Below are positions 1 to 8,325 of a DNA stretch of 64,000 nt, piece by piece (positions within the stretch are counted from its first letter, which is position 1; each line of letters starts with the position of its first letter). Location: positions 3,658,001 to 3,722,000 of the forward strand of contig NZ_JNIM01000001.1 of the NCBI RefSeq assembly GCF_000702505.1, read 5' to 3'. A model generated the notes under the pieces. The model had not been told where the DNA came from, made no database searches, and worked only from the letters and a program-made list of their open reading frames with translations. The position numbers and the translations under genes are program-made. The DNA comes from Thermogemmatispora carboxidivorans (lineage in GTDB: Bacteria; Chloroflexota; Ktedonobacteria; Ktedonobacterales; Ktedonobacteraceae).

Positions 1-188
1 TCGCGCCGCGTCAGGGCAATCTCCAGCTCCCGGGCCACGATCTCGGCGTCCTCGTCAAACATCTCATAGAAGTCGCCCATGCGGAAAAAAAGGATGGTGT
101 CGGGATAGCGCTCTTTGATGGCGAGATATTGAGACCGGATCGGACTATGGTTGCTCTGCTGCTCTCTCTCGTACTCCTCAAATAGCAC
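1..188 (-). CDS. mutS: DNA mismatch repair protein MutS, N-terminal fragment
   Basis: This is the 5' end of a gene that runs off the left edge. The reverse strand, read from a GTG at 188, gives about 62 residues with the MutS mismatch-recognition domain I signature: [16 protein letters not shown], then [11 protein letters not shown], then [16 protein letters not shown]. The FYEMF segment contains the Phe and Glu that contact the mismatched base in MutS. MutS binds mismatches and loops and recruits MutL. The GTG start is supported by GGAGAGGTGA a few bases upstream and by a promoter at 225-253. No other start fits the conserved N-terminus. The clear MutS motifs make this call secure although only about 7% of the usual length is present. 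Confidence 0.93.
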   Translation of the reverse strand, partial: MLFEEYEREQQSNHSPIRSQYLAIKERYPDTILFFRMGDFYEMFDEDAEIVARELEIALTRR

Positions 189-520
189 GGTTCACCTCTC
201 CCAGAGACTCTTGGCGTGATGCTTAGTTTACCCCGAATCTGCCGCTTTGTAAAAGCGTTCTAGCCATCCTGCTGCTCATGAGCACGCCTAGCTGTTCAGT
301 CCTACCCGGTTGCCAGCACGATCAGCTTTTGCATATACTTTGAACATCCCCGTGTGGGCTGGAGGAACTACGTCGCGAGGCCCGGCTCTTCCTGGCGCGG
401 CCCTTCCTCCTATCTCGCTTGCTCGCTCGTAAGCGAGGTAAGCTCATCAATGAGCGTCAAGATGCCGGCTATATGTAACCATGAGCACGCATCGATAGAT
501 CTGCTGTTGAACGGTGCACC
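189..520. other. Intergenic region between mutS and the small membrane protein gene
   Basis: The 332 bases hold the mutS promoter and leader on the left. On the right is a short perfect inverted repeat, GCTCAT-CA-ATGAGC (442-455), of unknown role. I see no RNA gene or coding frame. Confidence 0.5.
225..253 (-). promoter_or_regulatory. Promoter of mutS
   Basis: On the minus strand a -35 TTTACA (248-253) and a -10 TAAACT (225-230) are separated by exactly 17 bases. The predicted start is about 30 nt upstream of the mutS ribosome-binding site. Motif match only. Confidence 0.55.
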
Positions 521-895
521 ATGATGACTGCAAACGGGTCTCCATTGAGCGACGTCGAGCTGTCACTCTTCTCCTGGCACCTCCACATTCCGCTCCCGCT
601 GGGAGTGCTGCTTTTGCTTTCGTTCCTCTTGGGCGCACTGGTCTTCTATGTGATCGCAGTTCTGGCTTCGCTCAGGGAGCGGCGAGAGCTGGAGCAACTG
701 CGCAAGCGTGTGGCCGAACTTGAGCGAGAGAAGGCGGCAGCCCTGCAAGCGGCGCGCATTCCTTCTGGCCCGCTCCCGCAGGTGCCCCCGGTTGTGCCAA
801 TGCCCGGTATCCCAGGTCTGCCTGGCCTCGGCACGCCCCCTGGTCCCGGCCATCATCCTGGCCCCCCTGCCGGTTATCCGCCTGGAGGCTATTAA
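521..895 (+). CDS. Small membrane protein, LapA-like layout
   Basis: The 124-residue protein has one hydrophobic segment at about residues 27-50. A charged heptad-type helix follows (about 52-80, RERRELEQLRKRVAELEREK), then a Pro/Gly-rich tail (PGIPGLPGLGTPPGPG and similar). The order TM helix, coiled coil, disordered tail resembles the LapA/DUF1049 group of small inner-membrane proteins, but the similarity is in layout only. A second ATG lies directly after the first, and no strong Shine-Dalgarno sequence decides between them. It stands alone, with mutS diverging on its left and a convergent terminator on its right. The function is unknown; the helix probably faces the cytoplasm and could form oligomers. 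Confidence 0.6.
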   Translation: MMTANGSPLSDVELSLFSWHLHIPLPLGVLLLLSFLLGALVFYVIAVLASLRERRELEQLRKRVAELEREKAAALQAARIPSGPLPQVPPVVPMPGIPGLPGLGTPPGPGHHPGPPAGYPPGGY

Positions 896-1071
896 GGCGA
901 GGGCTGCTCTGCTTCGCTTCGCCTCGCCTTGCGGGTCCACGGGTGGCCGGGTATGTTCTCCTTTTCCCTGGCGTAGGCGAGACGCTCCCTCCCGCCAGAC
1001 ATTCGGCCAGTAGCCAGTGACCAGGGCCAATTAGCAGGGCAGAGCAAGCTCCGCTCCTGCACAGTCGCTAT

Positions 1072-1116
1072 AACAAAAGGACGGGCTTCCGCTTCCCGTC
1101 CCGAGGGACCTTTTTT
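1072..1116. terminator. Bidirectional Rho-independent terminator
   Basis: The stem GGACGGG (1079-1085) pairs with CCCGTCC (1095-1101) over a 9-nt loop. An A-rich stretch (aacaaaa) on the left gives a U-tract for the minus-strand gene that ends at 1190. TTTTTT at 1111-1116 serves the plus strand. It lies between two convergent genes. Confidence 0.7.
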
Positions 1117-1189
1117 CTTCTCTTGCCCTGCCTCCTCGATCTGGCCTGGCTGCTTGACCAGGAAGGGCAGTAGGCAAGATGCCAGCTGA

Positions 1190-2623
1190 TCAATCAAGCT
1201 CGACACTATGCCGGCCAAAAATGCGCTGCCAGAAACGCAGCTCTGCCGCCGCATCTTCCTCCTCTCCTCCGACGCCAACCGTTCCGTTGGGATTACTCGC
1301 CCCTTCACCCTTGACAGCCTCGGGCCCGGCTTGCTTCTGCTCCTCTGCCTGCAGCGGCTCTGACTCTTCCACGTTAGCAAGAGGCACGGCCCCAGTCTCA
1401 GCCGCAGCAGGGCTGTCCTCGGCCTCCACCTCAGTAGCAACCTCCGATAGCGCTGACTCCTCTCCATCGTTCTTGCATGCTGGCTCAACAGCGACCTCAT
1501 CTGCTGAGTTGGAGAGGCTGGCCGTCTCCATGACAGGCTGGTCCTCGCCTTCGGGCCAGATCACTTCCTCCGCCGCCGAGGCAGCTTCGGGGGAACCGGC
1601 AGCGCTAAACTCGTAGAATGCCTCCGCCGGAGCGCGATCTGTCTCTTGCTCCAGGGAAGGAATCGCGCTCCCCACTGACCCCTCTTCATCAGTCGCGTTC
1701 TGCTTCTCCTGGGAGGCCGTTGTTGCCTCGTTTACAGCGCTGCCAGCATACTCACGAATGGCCAGCTCTGCCAGAGAAGAGGAGGGCTGCGCAAGGGCGG
1801 CTTCGTTGACTGGCGTCTCAGGCTTCTCGCCGGACAGGGATGCCTCGACAGTGCTCTCCAGCGCCTCCACTTCCGGCGCTGCCGCTTCCTGCTCGTCCGG
1901 CTCCTCTGCCGCCACGGCTTCTCTCGTCAGCTCGGCCTCTGTGGCCTGGCGAATCTCTTCATCAGAAAGGGGAACCACCTCCGCAGGAGTCACCTGCTCG
2001 GATGCCGAAGACTCCACCGCCGGAGATTCAGCCCCATCGACCCCCACCACCTCCGCTGGCGCAATTGCAGGCAGACTTCCAGCAGTGACCTCCTCGGAGA
2101 ACAGACGGCGCAGGAATTCGTCTTCGCTGAGCCCATTGCCAAGGTCCCCCTCTTCGCTCTCCGCCAGGGCCTCGCATCCACCTCCAGCCTGAGTCACAGT
2201 CTCCGTCGCCAGCGTCGCCCCCTCCTCGATCGAATCGAGCCAGTCATAAGCTCCCTCCAGAGCATGCTCGCACCAGCGCGTATAATCGCCGTCAAAGAGA
2301 CCTAGTCGCTGACAGGTCTCAAGTCGACGAAACATGGCTTGCAACCATTCCTCGCCACGTTCGCAGAGACGATCAAGCAGGACAACATCGCTGACCCCCG
2401 ACGCGCGCAGGGTCGTCAGCAGGTTCAACACTGCCTCGGGGGGCTGAAGCTGACGCAGGCGCTCGGCGTTCTGCTCAATTTGCTGACGCAGGGCCTGGAT
2501 CTCCGCCTGCAATACGGCCAGACGCTGCTCGGCTAACCAGAGCTGATAGCCGGCATAGAACTCCTCGATGTCACGCCGGCTCAGGCGGCTGTAGAGATGC
2601 AGCAACTGCTCGCTGTTGTTCAT
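1190..2623 (-). CDS. Hypothetical protein with helical N-domain and long acidic tail
   Basis: The protein has 477 residues. The first ~150 residues look folded and helical, with a coiled-coil stretch at about 30-60 (EQRLAVLQAEIQALRQQIEQ) and Trp-rich helices at about 90-135 (GEEWLQAMF, YTRWCEHALEGAYDWL). From about residue 155 the chain is Glu/Ala/Ser-rich and very acidic, with almost no Lys or Arg until the last ~30 residues, where a short positive helix appears (AELRFWQRIFGRH). I recognise no family. It follows the 2672-3280 gene on the same strand after 48 bases, so the two are probably co-transcribed. Both have N-terminal coiled coils, so the products may interact (inference). The acidic tail could be a disordered linker holding the final amphipathic helix. 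Confidence 0.65.
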   Translation of the reverse strand: MNNSEQLLHLYSRLSRRDIEEFYAGYQLWLAEQRLAVLQAEIQALRQQIEQNAERLRQLQPPEAVLNLLTTLRASGVSDVVLLDRLCERGEEWLQAMFRRLETCQRLGLFDGDYTRWCEHALEGAYDWLDSIEEGATLATETVTQAGGGCEALAESEEGDLGNGLSEDEFLRRLFSEEVTAGSLPAIAPAEVVGVDGAESPAVESSASEQVTPAEVVPLSDEEIRQATEAELTREAVAAEEPDEQEAAAPEVEALESTVEASLSGEKPETPVNEAALAQPSSSLAELAIREYAGSAVNEATTASQEKQNATDEEGSVGSAIPSLEQETDRAPAEAFYEFSAAGSPEAASAAEEVIWPEGEDQPVMETASLSNSADEVAVEPACKNDGEESALSEVATEVEAEDSPAAAETGAVPLANVEESEPLQAEEQKQAGPEAVKGEGASNPNGTVGVGGEEEDAAAELRFWQRIFGRHSVELD

Positions 2624-2671
2624 CTTGGTATCCTCAAGCAGAGCACGGGGCCAGCCAGTTGGCAGGAGCCT

Positions 2672-3280
2672 TCACTCCTGGGTTGGGCCCTCTCCCAAAG
2701 TGGGGGTCTGGGACGAAGATGACGAGGGGGAAATGCGACCCCAGCGCTCCAACCAGCGCTGTACCAGGCGATTGGTGCGTATCCGCTCTTCATCGATGGG
2801 ACCAGGGCGCCGATCTTTACCCGAGGAGATGGTCAGGCGATGGAGCCACTCAGGTAGCTCAAGTTCCTGCAACTTCACTGGCCATCCCAGCTGAGCCAGG
2901 CTCTCCGGCTGAGGAGCCGAAAGCCCACTGCCGCGCTGCTCAGGTCCTACGGCAGGCAATGGCGCCTGCGCAGAGGTAGGGGCAGGGGCAGGGCCAAGGC
3001 TTCCAGTCGTCTCGCTCGTGTGACGCCCTGGCAAAGCCCCCGAACCAGTAGAGGAGGACGGCGAGAGATTCACACGCGCCTGCTGACCCCGCTGCTGCTC
3101 CTCCTCCCCCAGCGCGCTCAGCAGAAGACGTACTAGCTGATTCTCTGGCCGCGGCTGCGCTCGCTCTAGCTGGCTGAGATGCTCTAACAAAGAGGCTCGC
3201 TCAGCTTCCAGCGCCTCCAGTTTCCGTCTGAGGCTCTGCTCCGTCTCCTGACAGAGTAGCCATTGCTGGTACTGGCCCAT
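2672..3280 (-). CDS. Hypothetical coiled-coil protein
   Basis: The 202-residue reading begins at the ATG at 3280. That start is chosen because the promoter at 3337-3365 would begin transcription near 3330, after the more distal in-frame start at 3346. Residues ~5-45 form a coiled coil (CQETEQSLRRKLEALEAERASLLEHLSQLE). A Ser/Gly/Pro-rich linker follows, then a conserved-looking C-terminal block rich in Trp and Arg (LPEWLHRLTISSGKDRRPG, RIRTNRLVQRWLERWGRI). No known domain is recognised. It is the first gene of a two-gene unit with the acidic protein downstream and diverges from the mannosyltransferase-like gene. The function is unknown. Confidence 0.6.
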   Translation of the reverse strand: MGQYQQWLLCQETEQSLRRKLEALEAERASLLEHLSQLERAQPRPENQLVRLLLSALGEEEQQRGQQARVNLSPSSSTGSGALPGRHTSETTGSLGPAPAPTSAQAPLPAVGPEQRGSGLSAPQPESLAQLGWPVKLQELELPEWLHRLTISSGKDRRPGPIDEERIRTNRLVQRWLERWGRISPSSSSSQTPTLGEGPTQE

Positions 3281-3336
3281 CGTACTTGCTCTGCTCACAG
3301 CAGTCGCTTGAATGGCACGCGGCTCCCTTCTGCCAA

Positions 3337-3365
3337 AGTATACCATGCCTGGCCCCCACGAACAA
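3337..3365 (-). promoter_or_regulatory. Promoter of the coiled-coil/acidic protein pair
   Basis: The minus strand has TTGTTC (3360-3365), a 17-base spacer and TATACT (3337-3342). TGG directly before the -10 makes an extended -10. Confidence 0.6.
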
Positions 3366-3397
3366 GCGGCACTTTACACGAGACCGTATACTATGTT

Positions 3398-3431
3398 TAG
3401 GTATTTATACTTACCGATAGGTAAAAATACT
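3398..3431 (+). promoter_or_regulatory. Direct-repeat operator candidate upstream of the GT-C gene
   Basis: TAGGTATTTATACT (3398-3411) is repeated as TAGGTAAAAATACT (3418-3431), 20 bp apart, or about two helical turns on one face of the DNA. Each unit has partial dyad symmetry (GTAT..ATAC), and the first contains a TATACT -10-like box. A third copy of the motif lies at 56348-56361, upstream of the other GT-C glycosyltransferase of this window. Confidence 0.45.
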
Positions 3432-3501
3432 GGTACTGGTCCTGTTGGGACAGGACCAGGGCGTGGATAGCACACAGATCACGGCGGGGGTACCTTTCCA
3501 G

Positions 3502-5313
3502 ATGACATACCCAACAACTCCTTTAGCTCAAGGCTATACAAAAAAAGAATCCGGGCTGACAGAGCCTTCTTCAGAATCGCTACCTGTCTTCTTTGTGCTG
3601 CTGCTAGGGATGGCCCTGATGGTCCTTGGCCTCATCCTCCCTCTGCGTGCACTCTACTTCTACCAGGCTTTTCCTGGCTCGTGGGTGGAGCACTGGCTAC
3701 TCCTGCCAACGCGCCTGCTCTTCCCCCACCAGCCACTCGTCTCGCCGCGTCATCTCCTTGACGCCCAGACCCTGCACAATGTTCCGCTGAACTGGCACGA
3801 CCTGCTCGCCCTCGGCGGCGGGCTGGCCCTGGTCTGCCTCCTCTATCTGCTAGCCCTGCGCGCCTTGCCACCCTTGGTCTCCTACCGTTTTATCCTCTTA
3901 TCAACGGCTTTCCTCGGCTTCATTTTAGTATTATATCCTGCTCTGACTTCACAAGACGTTTTCTCGTACATTACGTATGCCCGCATAGGCGTAATTTACC
4001 ATCTCAATCCCCTAACCACTCTACCCGTTGCCATCTCTCAGGACCCGATCTATCAATATATCTTTTGGACCACTCAACCTTCGGCCTATGGCCCGACCTG
4101 GATCGCCTGCACCAGCCTGCTCCAATGGCTGGCATTACAGCTGCACCACAGCAGCGTCTGGAGCATGGTGCTGCTCCTTCGCCTCTTCGGCCTGGCCATG
4201 CACCTTGGTGCCACCATTCTTCTCTGGAGTGGCAGCGGCCTGGCGCTTGCGCCACAGGAGGTCTCATCTCCACGCCTTCGCCTGGCCCGTCTCACCGCTA
4301 CCCTGGCCCTGGCCTGGAATCCCCTCCTCCTCCTGGAAGCCTGCGTCAACGCTCACAACGATGCCACCATTCTCCTCCTCATCATGCTAGCCTGCTGGCT
4401 CCTTCTCCGCTGGCAGCGTCGCCAGCAACTGCCCTGGCTGCTGGCGGCCACCCTGTCTCTGGCCCTGGCCGCCTGTCTCAAAATTACCTTCATCGTCATC
4501 TTCCCCGGGCTGCTCCTCTTCCTTCTGGCCCGCGAGGAGCGGCGTTCTTTCTGGCCGCGCCTGCGTCTACCAGCAGCCATACTCTTGACCTATGTGAGCT
4601 GCATCGTACTGCTCTATTGGCCGTTCTGGCACCACGGCGCAGTGCTGCGTCTCCTCCAGGTCAACCCCAGTGCCTCGATGGCCCGCAATACGCTATATGA
4701 ATTTTTAGTGCATCTTTATGCCACAATTGCCCACATCCGCTTAATCCAGGTTAATCCAAACACAGGGTCCCAACCGGAGATCGTAGCCCACACGATCGCC
4801 AGTCTGCTCTTTGTTCTCGCCTACGGTGGCCTCTGCCTTCACGTCTTGCGACGGCCTGCCTCCATTCGTTCGCTCTCCGCGCTCTTCGCCTGGATGGCCC
4901 TGGCCTGGCTCCTCTTCTGCTGCATTGGCTCCACCTGGTTCTGGCCGTGGTATCTGGTGAGCTGGGTTGGCCTGAGCCTGCTTGCGCTGGTGAGCGACAA
5001 AGGCTGGCAAGCCCTGCTCCGCTCGCGCGCCTTCGCCGTTACGGCGGCCTTGACCGCTTTCTGCATGCTTTCAATTTACGCTGGCTATATCTGGGGGATG
5101 GAGCGCACTGGGCTTCCCTTCTTACCTGGCTTACAAATCAGCTGGTTGCGCGGTCTGTGGGGCTGGTCCTTCCTGCTCCTGGTCGTCCCGCTGGCGCTGG
5201 CCCAGCGCCGACGCCAGCGGACCTGGTCGACGCTGGCAGCGCAGCCGTTGCCACTGCCAGGCCAGGGGCAAGGGAGCGAGAAGCAACGGCGGGGGCGTCT
5301 GCCAGTCTCCTGA
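3502..5313 (+). CDS. Polytopic GT-C glycosyltransferase, MptA/MptB-like mannosyltransferase
   Basis: This integral membrane protein of about 600 residues has at least ten hydrophobic segments. The family signature SQDVFSYITYARIGVIYHLNPLT matches the DVYSY..YGR....NPY region of polyprenol-phosphate-mannose-dependent alpha-1,6-mannosyltransferases, where the Asp is catalytic. A later WNPLLLLEACVNAHND block is also typical. Such enzymes move mannose from a lipid carrier onto a glycolipid or glycan on the outer face of the membrane. The start is uncertain. ATG 3502 is chosen, but GTG 3463 (AGGA seven bases before) and TTG 3445 are in frame. A perfect hairpin at 3438-3457 covers the region of the upstream starts. 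The final ~30 residues are basic and Gly/Gln-rich. The donor and acceptor cannot be told from sequence. Confidence 0.75.
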   Translation: MTYPTTPLAQGYTKKESGLTEPSSESLPVFFVLLLGMALMVLGLILPLRALYFYQAFPGSWVEHWLLLPTRLLFPHQPLVSPRHLLDAQTLHNVPLNWHDLLALGGGLALVCLLYLLALRALPPLVSYRFILLSTAFLGFILVLYPALTSQDVFSYITYARIGVIYHLNPLTTLPVAISQDPIYQYIFWTTQPSAYGPTWIACTSLLQWLALQLHHSSVWSMVLLLRLFGLAMHLGATILLWSGSGLALAPQEVSSPRLRLARLTATLALAWNPLLLLEACVNAHNDATILLLIMLACWLLLRWQRRQQLPWLLAATLSLALAACLKITFIVIFPGLLLFLLAREERRSFWPRLRLPAAILLTYVSCIVLLYWPFWHHGAVLRLLQVNPSASMARNTLYEFLVHLYATIAHIRLIQVNPNTGSQPEIVAHTIASLLFVLAYGGLCLHVLRRPASIRSLSALFAWMALAWLLFCCIGSTWFWPWYLVSWVGLSLLALVSDKGWQALLRSRAFAVTAALTAFCMLSIYAGYIWGMERTGLPFLPGLQISWLRGLWGWSFLLLVVPLALAQRRRQRTWSTLAAQPLPLPGQGQGSEKQRRGRLPVS

Positions 5314-5329
5314 GTTCCAGGCCCGGATT

Positions 5330-5370
5330 CCGGCGCGCCTCTGTCTCTGCCCGCTCAGGCGGCGCGCCGG
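5330..5370. terminator. Strong hairpin between convergent genes
   Basis: CCGGCGCGCC (5330-5339) and GGCGCGCCGG (5361-5370) form a perfect 10-bp stem between the 3' ends of the mannosyltransferase-like gene and rodA. There is no U-tract, so it may be a transcript-end stabiliser rather than a true intrinsic terminator. Confidence 0.4.
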
Positions 5371-5427
5371 CTCCAGCCCAGTCTGGCACCTGACCAGAGC
5401 CAGCGAGGGAAGGGGAGGCCTCGCCAG

Positions 5428-6795
5428 CTAAGCCAGTCCTTCGCGCTCCAGAGCGCTATTGTGGGAGATACGCAGAAGAATGCCGACAATGATATAGTTA
5501 GCAATCACCGAGCTACCGCCGTAGCTCAGGAAGGGCAAGGGAATACCAGTGAGAGGAAGCAACTTGATGTTGCCAGCGGCAATAATCAGGGTCTGCAGCG
5601 CAAAGATCGAGGTCAGGCCCGCCGCCAGGAGCTGGTTAAAAGGATCGCGGGACTCCATAGCAATGCGGTAGCCACGGTAAATCAGCAGTAGATAGAGGCC
5701 AATGAGAGCCAGCAAACCCGCCAGTCCCAACTCCTCGCCCAAGGCAGTCAGGACCATATCCGACTCCACTACCGGAACGATGGTCGGATGACCCAGGCCA
5801 AGGCCGGCGCCGAGAATGCCACCGCTGGAGAGCGTGATCAATCCCTGGACGACCTGGAACCCCTTATTCTCCGCAAAATCCGTCTGGGCCTCGGTCCAGC
5901 GCTGCCAATTGACCACATCAAAGCCAACTACCGCAAAGCGATTCCGCACATAGCTGAAGAGGGAATAGCCAATGAAGGCCAGGAGGGCAAACAGCAGCAA
6001 CCCAAAGAAGACGTAGGACTTCTTTTGCGAGCTGAGATAGATCATGCAGAGGAAGAGGCTGTAGATCAAGAGGGCCAGCCCCAACTCGCGCACCACCAGG
6101 AAGAGCAACAGAGCAATCCCCAACATCATAAACACGGGGCCGAGCTGGCGCAACGGGGGCAGACGGAAGGGACCAAAGCGTGGCCCTTTCCCAGCCAGAA
6201 TATCGCGATTCTCGCTCAGATAGGCCGCAAAGAAAATGACAATGCAGATCTTGAGCAACTCTGAAGGCTGGAAGGCAAAAGGACCCAACTTGAGCTGGTC
6301 ATGCGTCGGGCTGTCGAGATTCTTTACATGGAAGGTATTGACCAGGGTCACGCAGACCAGAAAGAGGCCAAGCACAGCCCAGGTATATTTGTAGCGCTCC
6401 AGCCACTGCATGCGCCGCAAGCCGAAGAGGGTGACCATACACATGATAATGCCCAGCATCACCCAGATCAGCTGCTGCGTCCCCAACGTGGAACGATTGA
6501 TATCGGGGCCGATGCGCATCGCCATCAGAACCCCCAGGCCGCTGAGCAATCCCACCAGCGGCAGAAGCATCTGATCGGCTCGCGAGAAAAAGAAACTCAG
6601 GATGATGTTGACTGTCAGAAACAGGGCGATCAGACCCAGAATAGGGATCAGCCCCTGGACCGGCGGCAAATTGCGCGTGCTCAGAGAGGAGGTCTGATCA
6701 CGATTGGCAAGTAAGAGCTGGGTCATGCCCAGCAGCAAAATCAGAAACGGGATAATGAATAATCCCAGTTCTTTCCAGCGATAGCGAAACGTCAT
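5428..6795 (-). CDS. rodA: SEDS-family peptidoglycan glycosyltransferase RodA/FtsW
   Basis: The 455-residue multispanning protein is of the FtsW/RodA/SpoVE family, which polymerises lipid II into glycan strands together with a class B PBP. Seen in the sequence are a long hydrophobic N-half, the ESDMVLTALGEELGLAG loop and the C-terminal PLTGIPLPFLSYGGSS signature. The ATG at 6795 (MTFRYRWKELG) has AAAGGT about ten bases upstream. An in-frame extension to 6939 has atypical composition and is rejected. The gene follows fhaA and fhaB, as in the actinobacterial fhaA-fhaB-pstP-rodA-pbpA-pknA-pknB cluster, which favours RodA (elongation) over FtsW. No PP2C phosphatase, PBP or PknB-type gene is adjacent. 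A gap of 199 bp separates it from fhaB. Confidence 0.88.
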   Translation of the reverse strand: MTFRYRWKELGLFIIPFLILLLGMTQLLLANRDQTSSLSTRNLPPVQGLIPILGLIALFLTVNIILSFFFSRADQMLLPLVGLLSGLGVLMAMRIGPDINRSTLGTQQLIWVMLGIIMCMVTLFGLRRMQWLERYKYTWAVLGLFLVCVTLVNTFHVKNLDSPTHDQLKLGPFAFQPSELLKICIVIFFAAYLSENRDILAGKGPRFGPFRLPPLRQLGPVFMMLGIALLLFLVVRELGLALLIYSLFLCMIYLSSQKKSYVFFGLLLFALLAFIGYSLFSYVRNRFAVVGFDVVNWQRWTEAQTDFAENKGFQVVQGLITLSSGGILGAGLGLGHPTIVPVVESDMVLTALGEELGLAGLLALIGLYLLLIYRGYRIAMESRDPFNQLLAAGLTSIFALQTLIIAAGNIKLLPLTGIPLPFLSYGGSSVIANYIIVGILLRISHNSALEREGLA

Positions 6796-6994
6796 TGCAG
6801 CCAGACCTTTCACTGTCAGCAAGTCTCGGCAAACCGGAGCGCGCCGAGCCACATCCAACGGAACCCTAGCTAGCGAGCATGCAAGCCACCACCGAAGCTG
6901 ACCAGTCAGCCAGATCGCAGCCCCCCAGCAGGCCCCCAAGCGCTCAACTGAGCTAGCCGGCGAGGCTCAGGGAGGGAAGAGCAGGCCCTGCGAG

Positions 6995-7441
6995 CTAGGG
7001 CGTGAGCTTAAAAGAGACCGGCCCGATCTGGATCAGATCACCAGGCCGGGCAGGCAACGGCTCACGGGCCGGTTTGCTATTCAGAAAGGTGCCATTGACG
7101 CTACCGGCATCCTGGACATACCAGACGCCATTGCGATACCAGAGCCGCGTATGCTCGGCAGAAATAAAGGGGTAGGGCAGCTGGATCGTGTTGGTCGGCC
7201 CACGCCCAATGATTGTCTGTGGCATCAGGTCAAAGCGCGTCCCCGGCAGCAGATTGCTGGGGCCACTGTCAACTACCACCAGATGCCCGACCACCGGCGG
7301 CGTGCGTGCCTCCACCTCGCTTCCCATTGCCGCCGTCTTGCGCAGATCACGGGAGATCGTCAGCACAACCTGCATCAAAAAGAGGTAGAGAAGGATGAGC
7401 AGCAAGATCCTCAATATCAATAAAAAGACATCCAAAGGCAT
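6995..7441 (-). CDS. fhaB: Membrane-anchored FHA-domain protein, FhaB-like
   Basis: The 148-residue protein has one N-terminal transmembrane helix (about residues 5-25, LLILRILLLILLYLFLMQVV), a short linker, and an FHA phosphothreonine-binding domain at about 70-146. FHA signatures are IIGRGPTN, ISAEHTRLWYRNG and AGSVNGTFLN, with the Arg, Ser-x-x-His and Asn residues that hold pThr. The layout matches actinobacterial FhaB/FipA, a substrate of PknA/B-type kinases at the septum and growth zone. It starts 12 bp after fhaA and precedes rodA, so it is translated from the same mRNA. Its likely job is to bring a phosphorylated partner to the RodA machinery (inference). Confidence 0.85.
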   Translation of the reverse strand: MPLDVFLLILRILLLILLYLFLMQVVLTISRDLRKTAAMGSEVEARTPPVVGHLVVVDSGPSNLLPGTRFDLMPQTIIGRGPTNTIQLPYPFISAEHTRLWYRNGVWYVQDAGSVNGTFLNSKPAREPLPARPGDLIQIGPVSFKLTP

Positions 7442-7453
7442 GAGTCAGTGTCC

Positions 7454-8308
7454 CTACCTTCGCTCGAAGTAGAAATCGTAGCTTCCAATGGTGAAACGAT
7501 CACCGCTGCGCAGGGTATGCTGCCGTACCCCGGGCATCCCATTCACCGTAATGCCGTTTGTACTACCGAGATCGAAGAGCATAAACTGTCCATTGGGCTG
7601 ATATTTGATTTGCGCATGGTAGCGAGAGACGCGCTTATCTTCCACAATAATATCGTTATTGAGCTGTCTGCCGATATTGACGACTGGCTTCTCGATGCGA
7701 TAGACCTGCTGGCCCTGTGGCACGCGAATAGTCAGCCAGGCCTGGGGCATTGGGGGAGCGGGACGTGCTGTAGCCAGGCCACTCATCGACGAGCCGGCGG
7801 GGACATCGATGCCAGGCAAGAGTTGGCCAGACTGCAACTGGGCCCGCAGCTGCGCAAGCTGCTCAGCGCTCAGCGCCTGGGTCTCCATCACCTCGCCGTC
7901 GACGCTGGGATCGCCGGTGCGATGCTGCCGGTCGACCAGCTCCGCTTCGATGCGCACCAGGCCGGGGCGCAAGCTACTGTCGGTATGGAGGCGCAGCACC
8001 GGATTAGAGCGCAGAGTATAGTGTCGTTGGCGAGCCAGATTCACCAGATCCTCCTGCCACTCTCGGACCAGAATCGCCTGGCTGGGAGCGAAACGCTGAT
8101 GGTCCTTGATACTCAGATAAATATCGTAGACGTTTGGTGCCAGCAGGCGATCCACCCCCTGGAAGACGTTATCCTCCATTGCCCGCTCCAGCTTGCGGGC
8201 CACCTCCACCGGCTCCAATCGCGAAGGGAAGAGAAAAGCAAACGGCCCCTCGATCAGCCGCTGCATAAAAGCTTCAAACCGTGAGAGTGGATTCTGGCGC
8301 GTTTTCAC
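7454..8308 (-). CDS. fhaA: FhaA-like protein: DUF3662 domain plus C-terminal FHA domain
   Basis: The protein has 284 residues. Residues ~1-120 match the FhaA N-terminal domain (DUF3662): FEAFMQRLIEGPFAFLF, EPVEVARKLERAMEDN, RLLAPNVYDIYLS. A Pro-rich linker follows. The C-terminal FHA domain (~205-284) carries NIGRQLNNDI, VSRYHAQI and LGSTNGITVNG. In mycobacteria FhaA binds phosphorylated MviN and links Ser/Thr kinases to peptidoglycan synthesis. It is the first gene of the fhaA-fhaB-rodA set and lies 17 bp downstream of ribF on the same strand. It may therefore depend on read-through from the translation-factor operon, because I see no clear promoter in the short gap. Confidence 0.88.
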   Translation of the reverse strand: MKTRQNPLSRFEAFMQRLIEGPFAFLFPSRLEPVEVARKLERAMEDNVFQGVDRLLAPNVYDIYLSIKDHQRFAPSQAILVREWQEDLVNLARQRHYTLRSNPVLRLHTDSSLRPGLVRIEAELVDRQHRTGDPSVDGEVMETQALSAEQLAQLRAQLQSGQLLPGIDVPAGSSMSGLATARPAPPMPQAWLTIRVPQGQQVYRIEKPVVNIGRQLNNDIIVEDKRVSRYHAQIKYQPNGQFMLFDLGSTNGITVNGMPGVRQHTLRSGDRFTIGSYDFYFERR

Positions 8309-8325
8309 CCTGGCTCACGCTCCCT

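Noticed and set aside
6796..6939. N-terminal extension of RodA to 6939
   Set aside because: The extra residues (Trp/Cys/Arg-rich) do not match the family. ATG 6795 has a proper ribosome-binding site.
7448..8284. 278-codon plus-strand frame
   Set aside because: It is antisense to fhaA, whose FHA and DUF3662 motifs are unambiguous.
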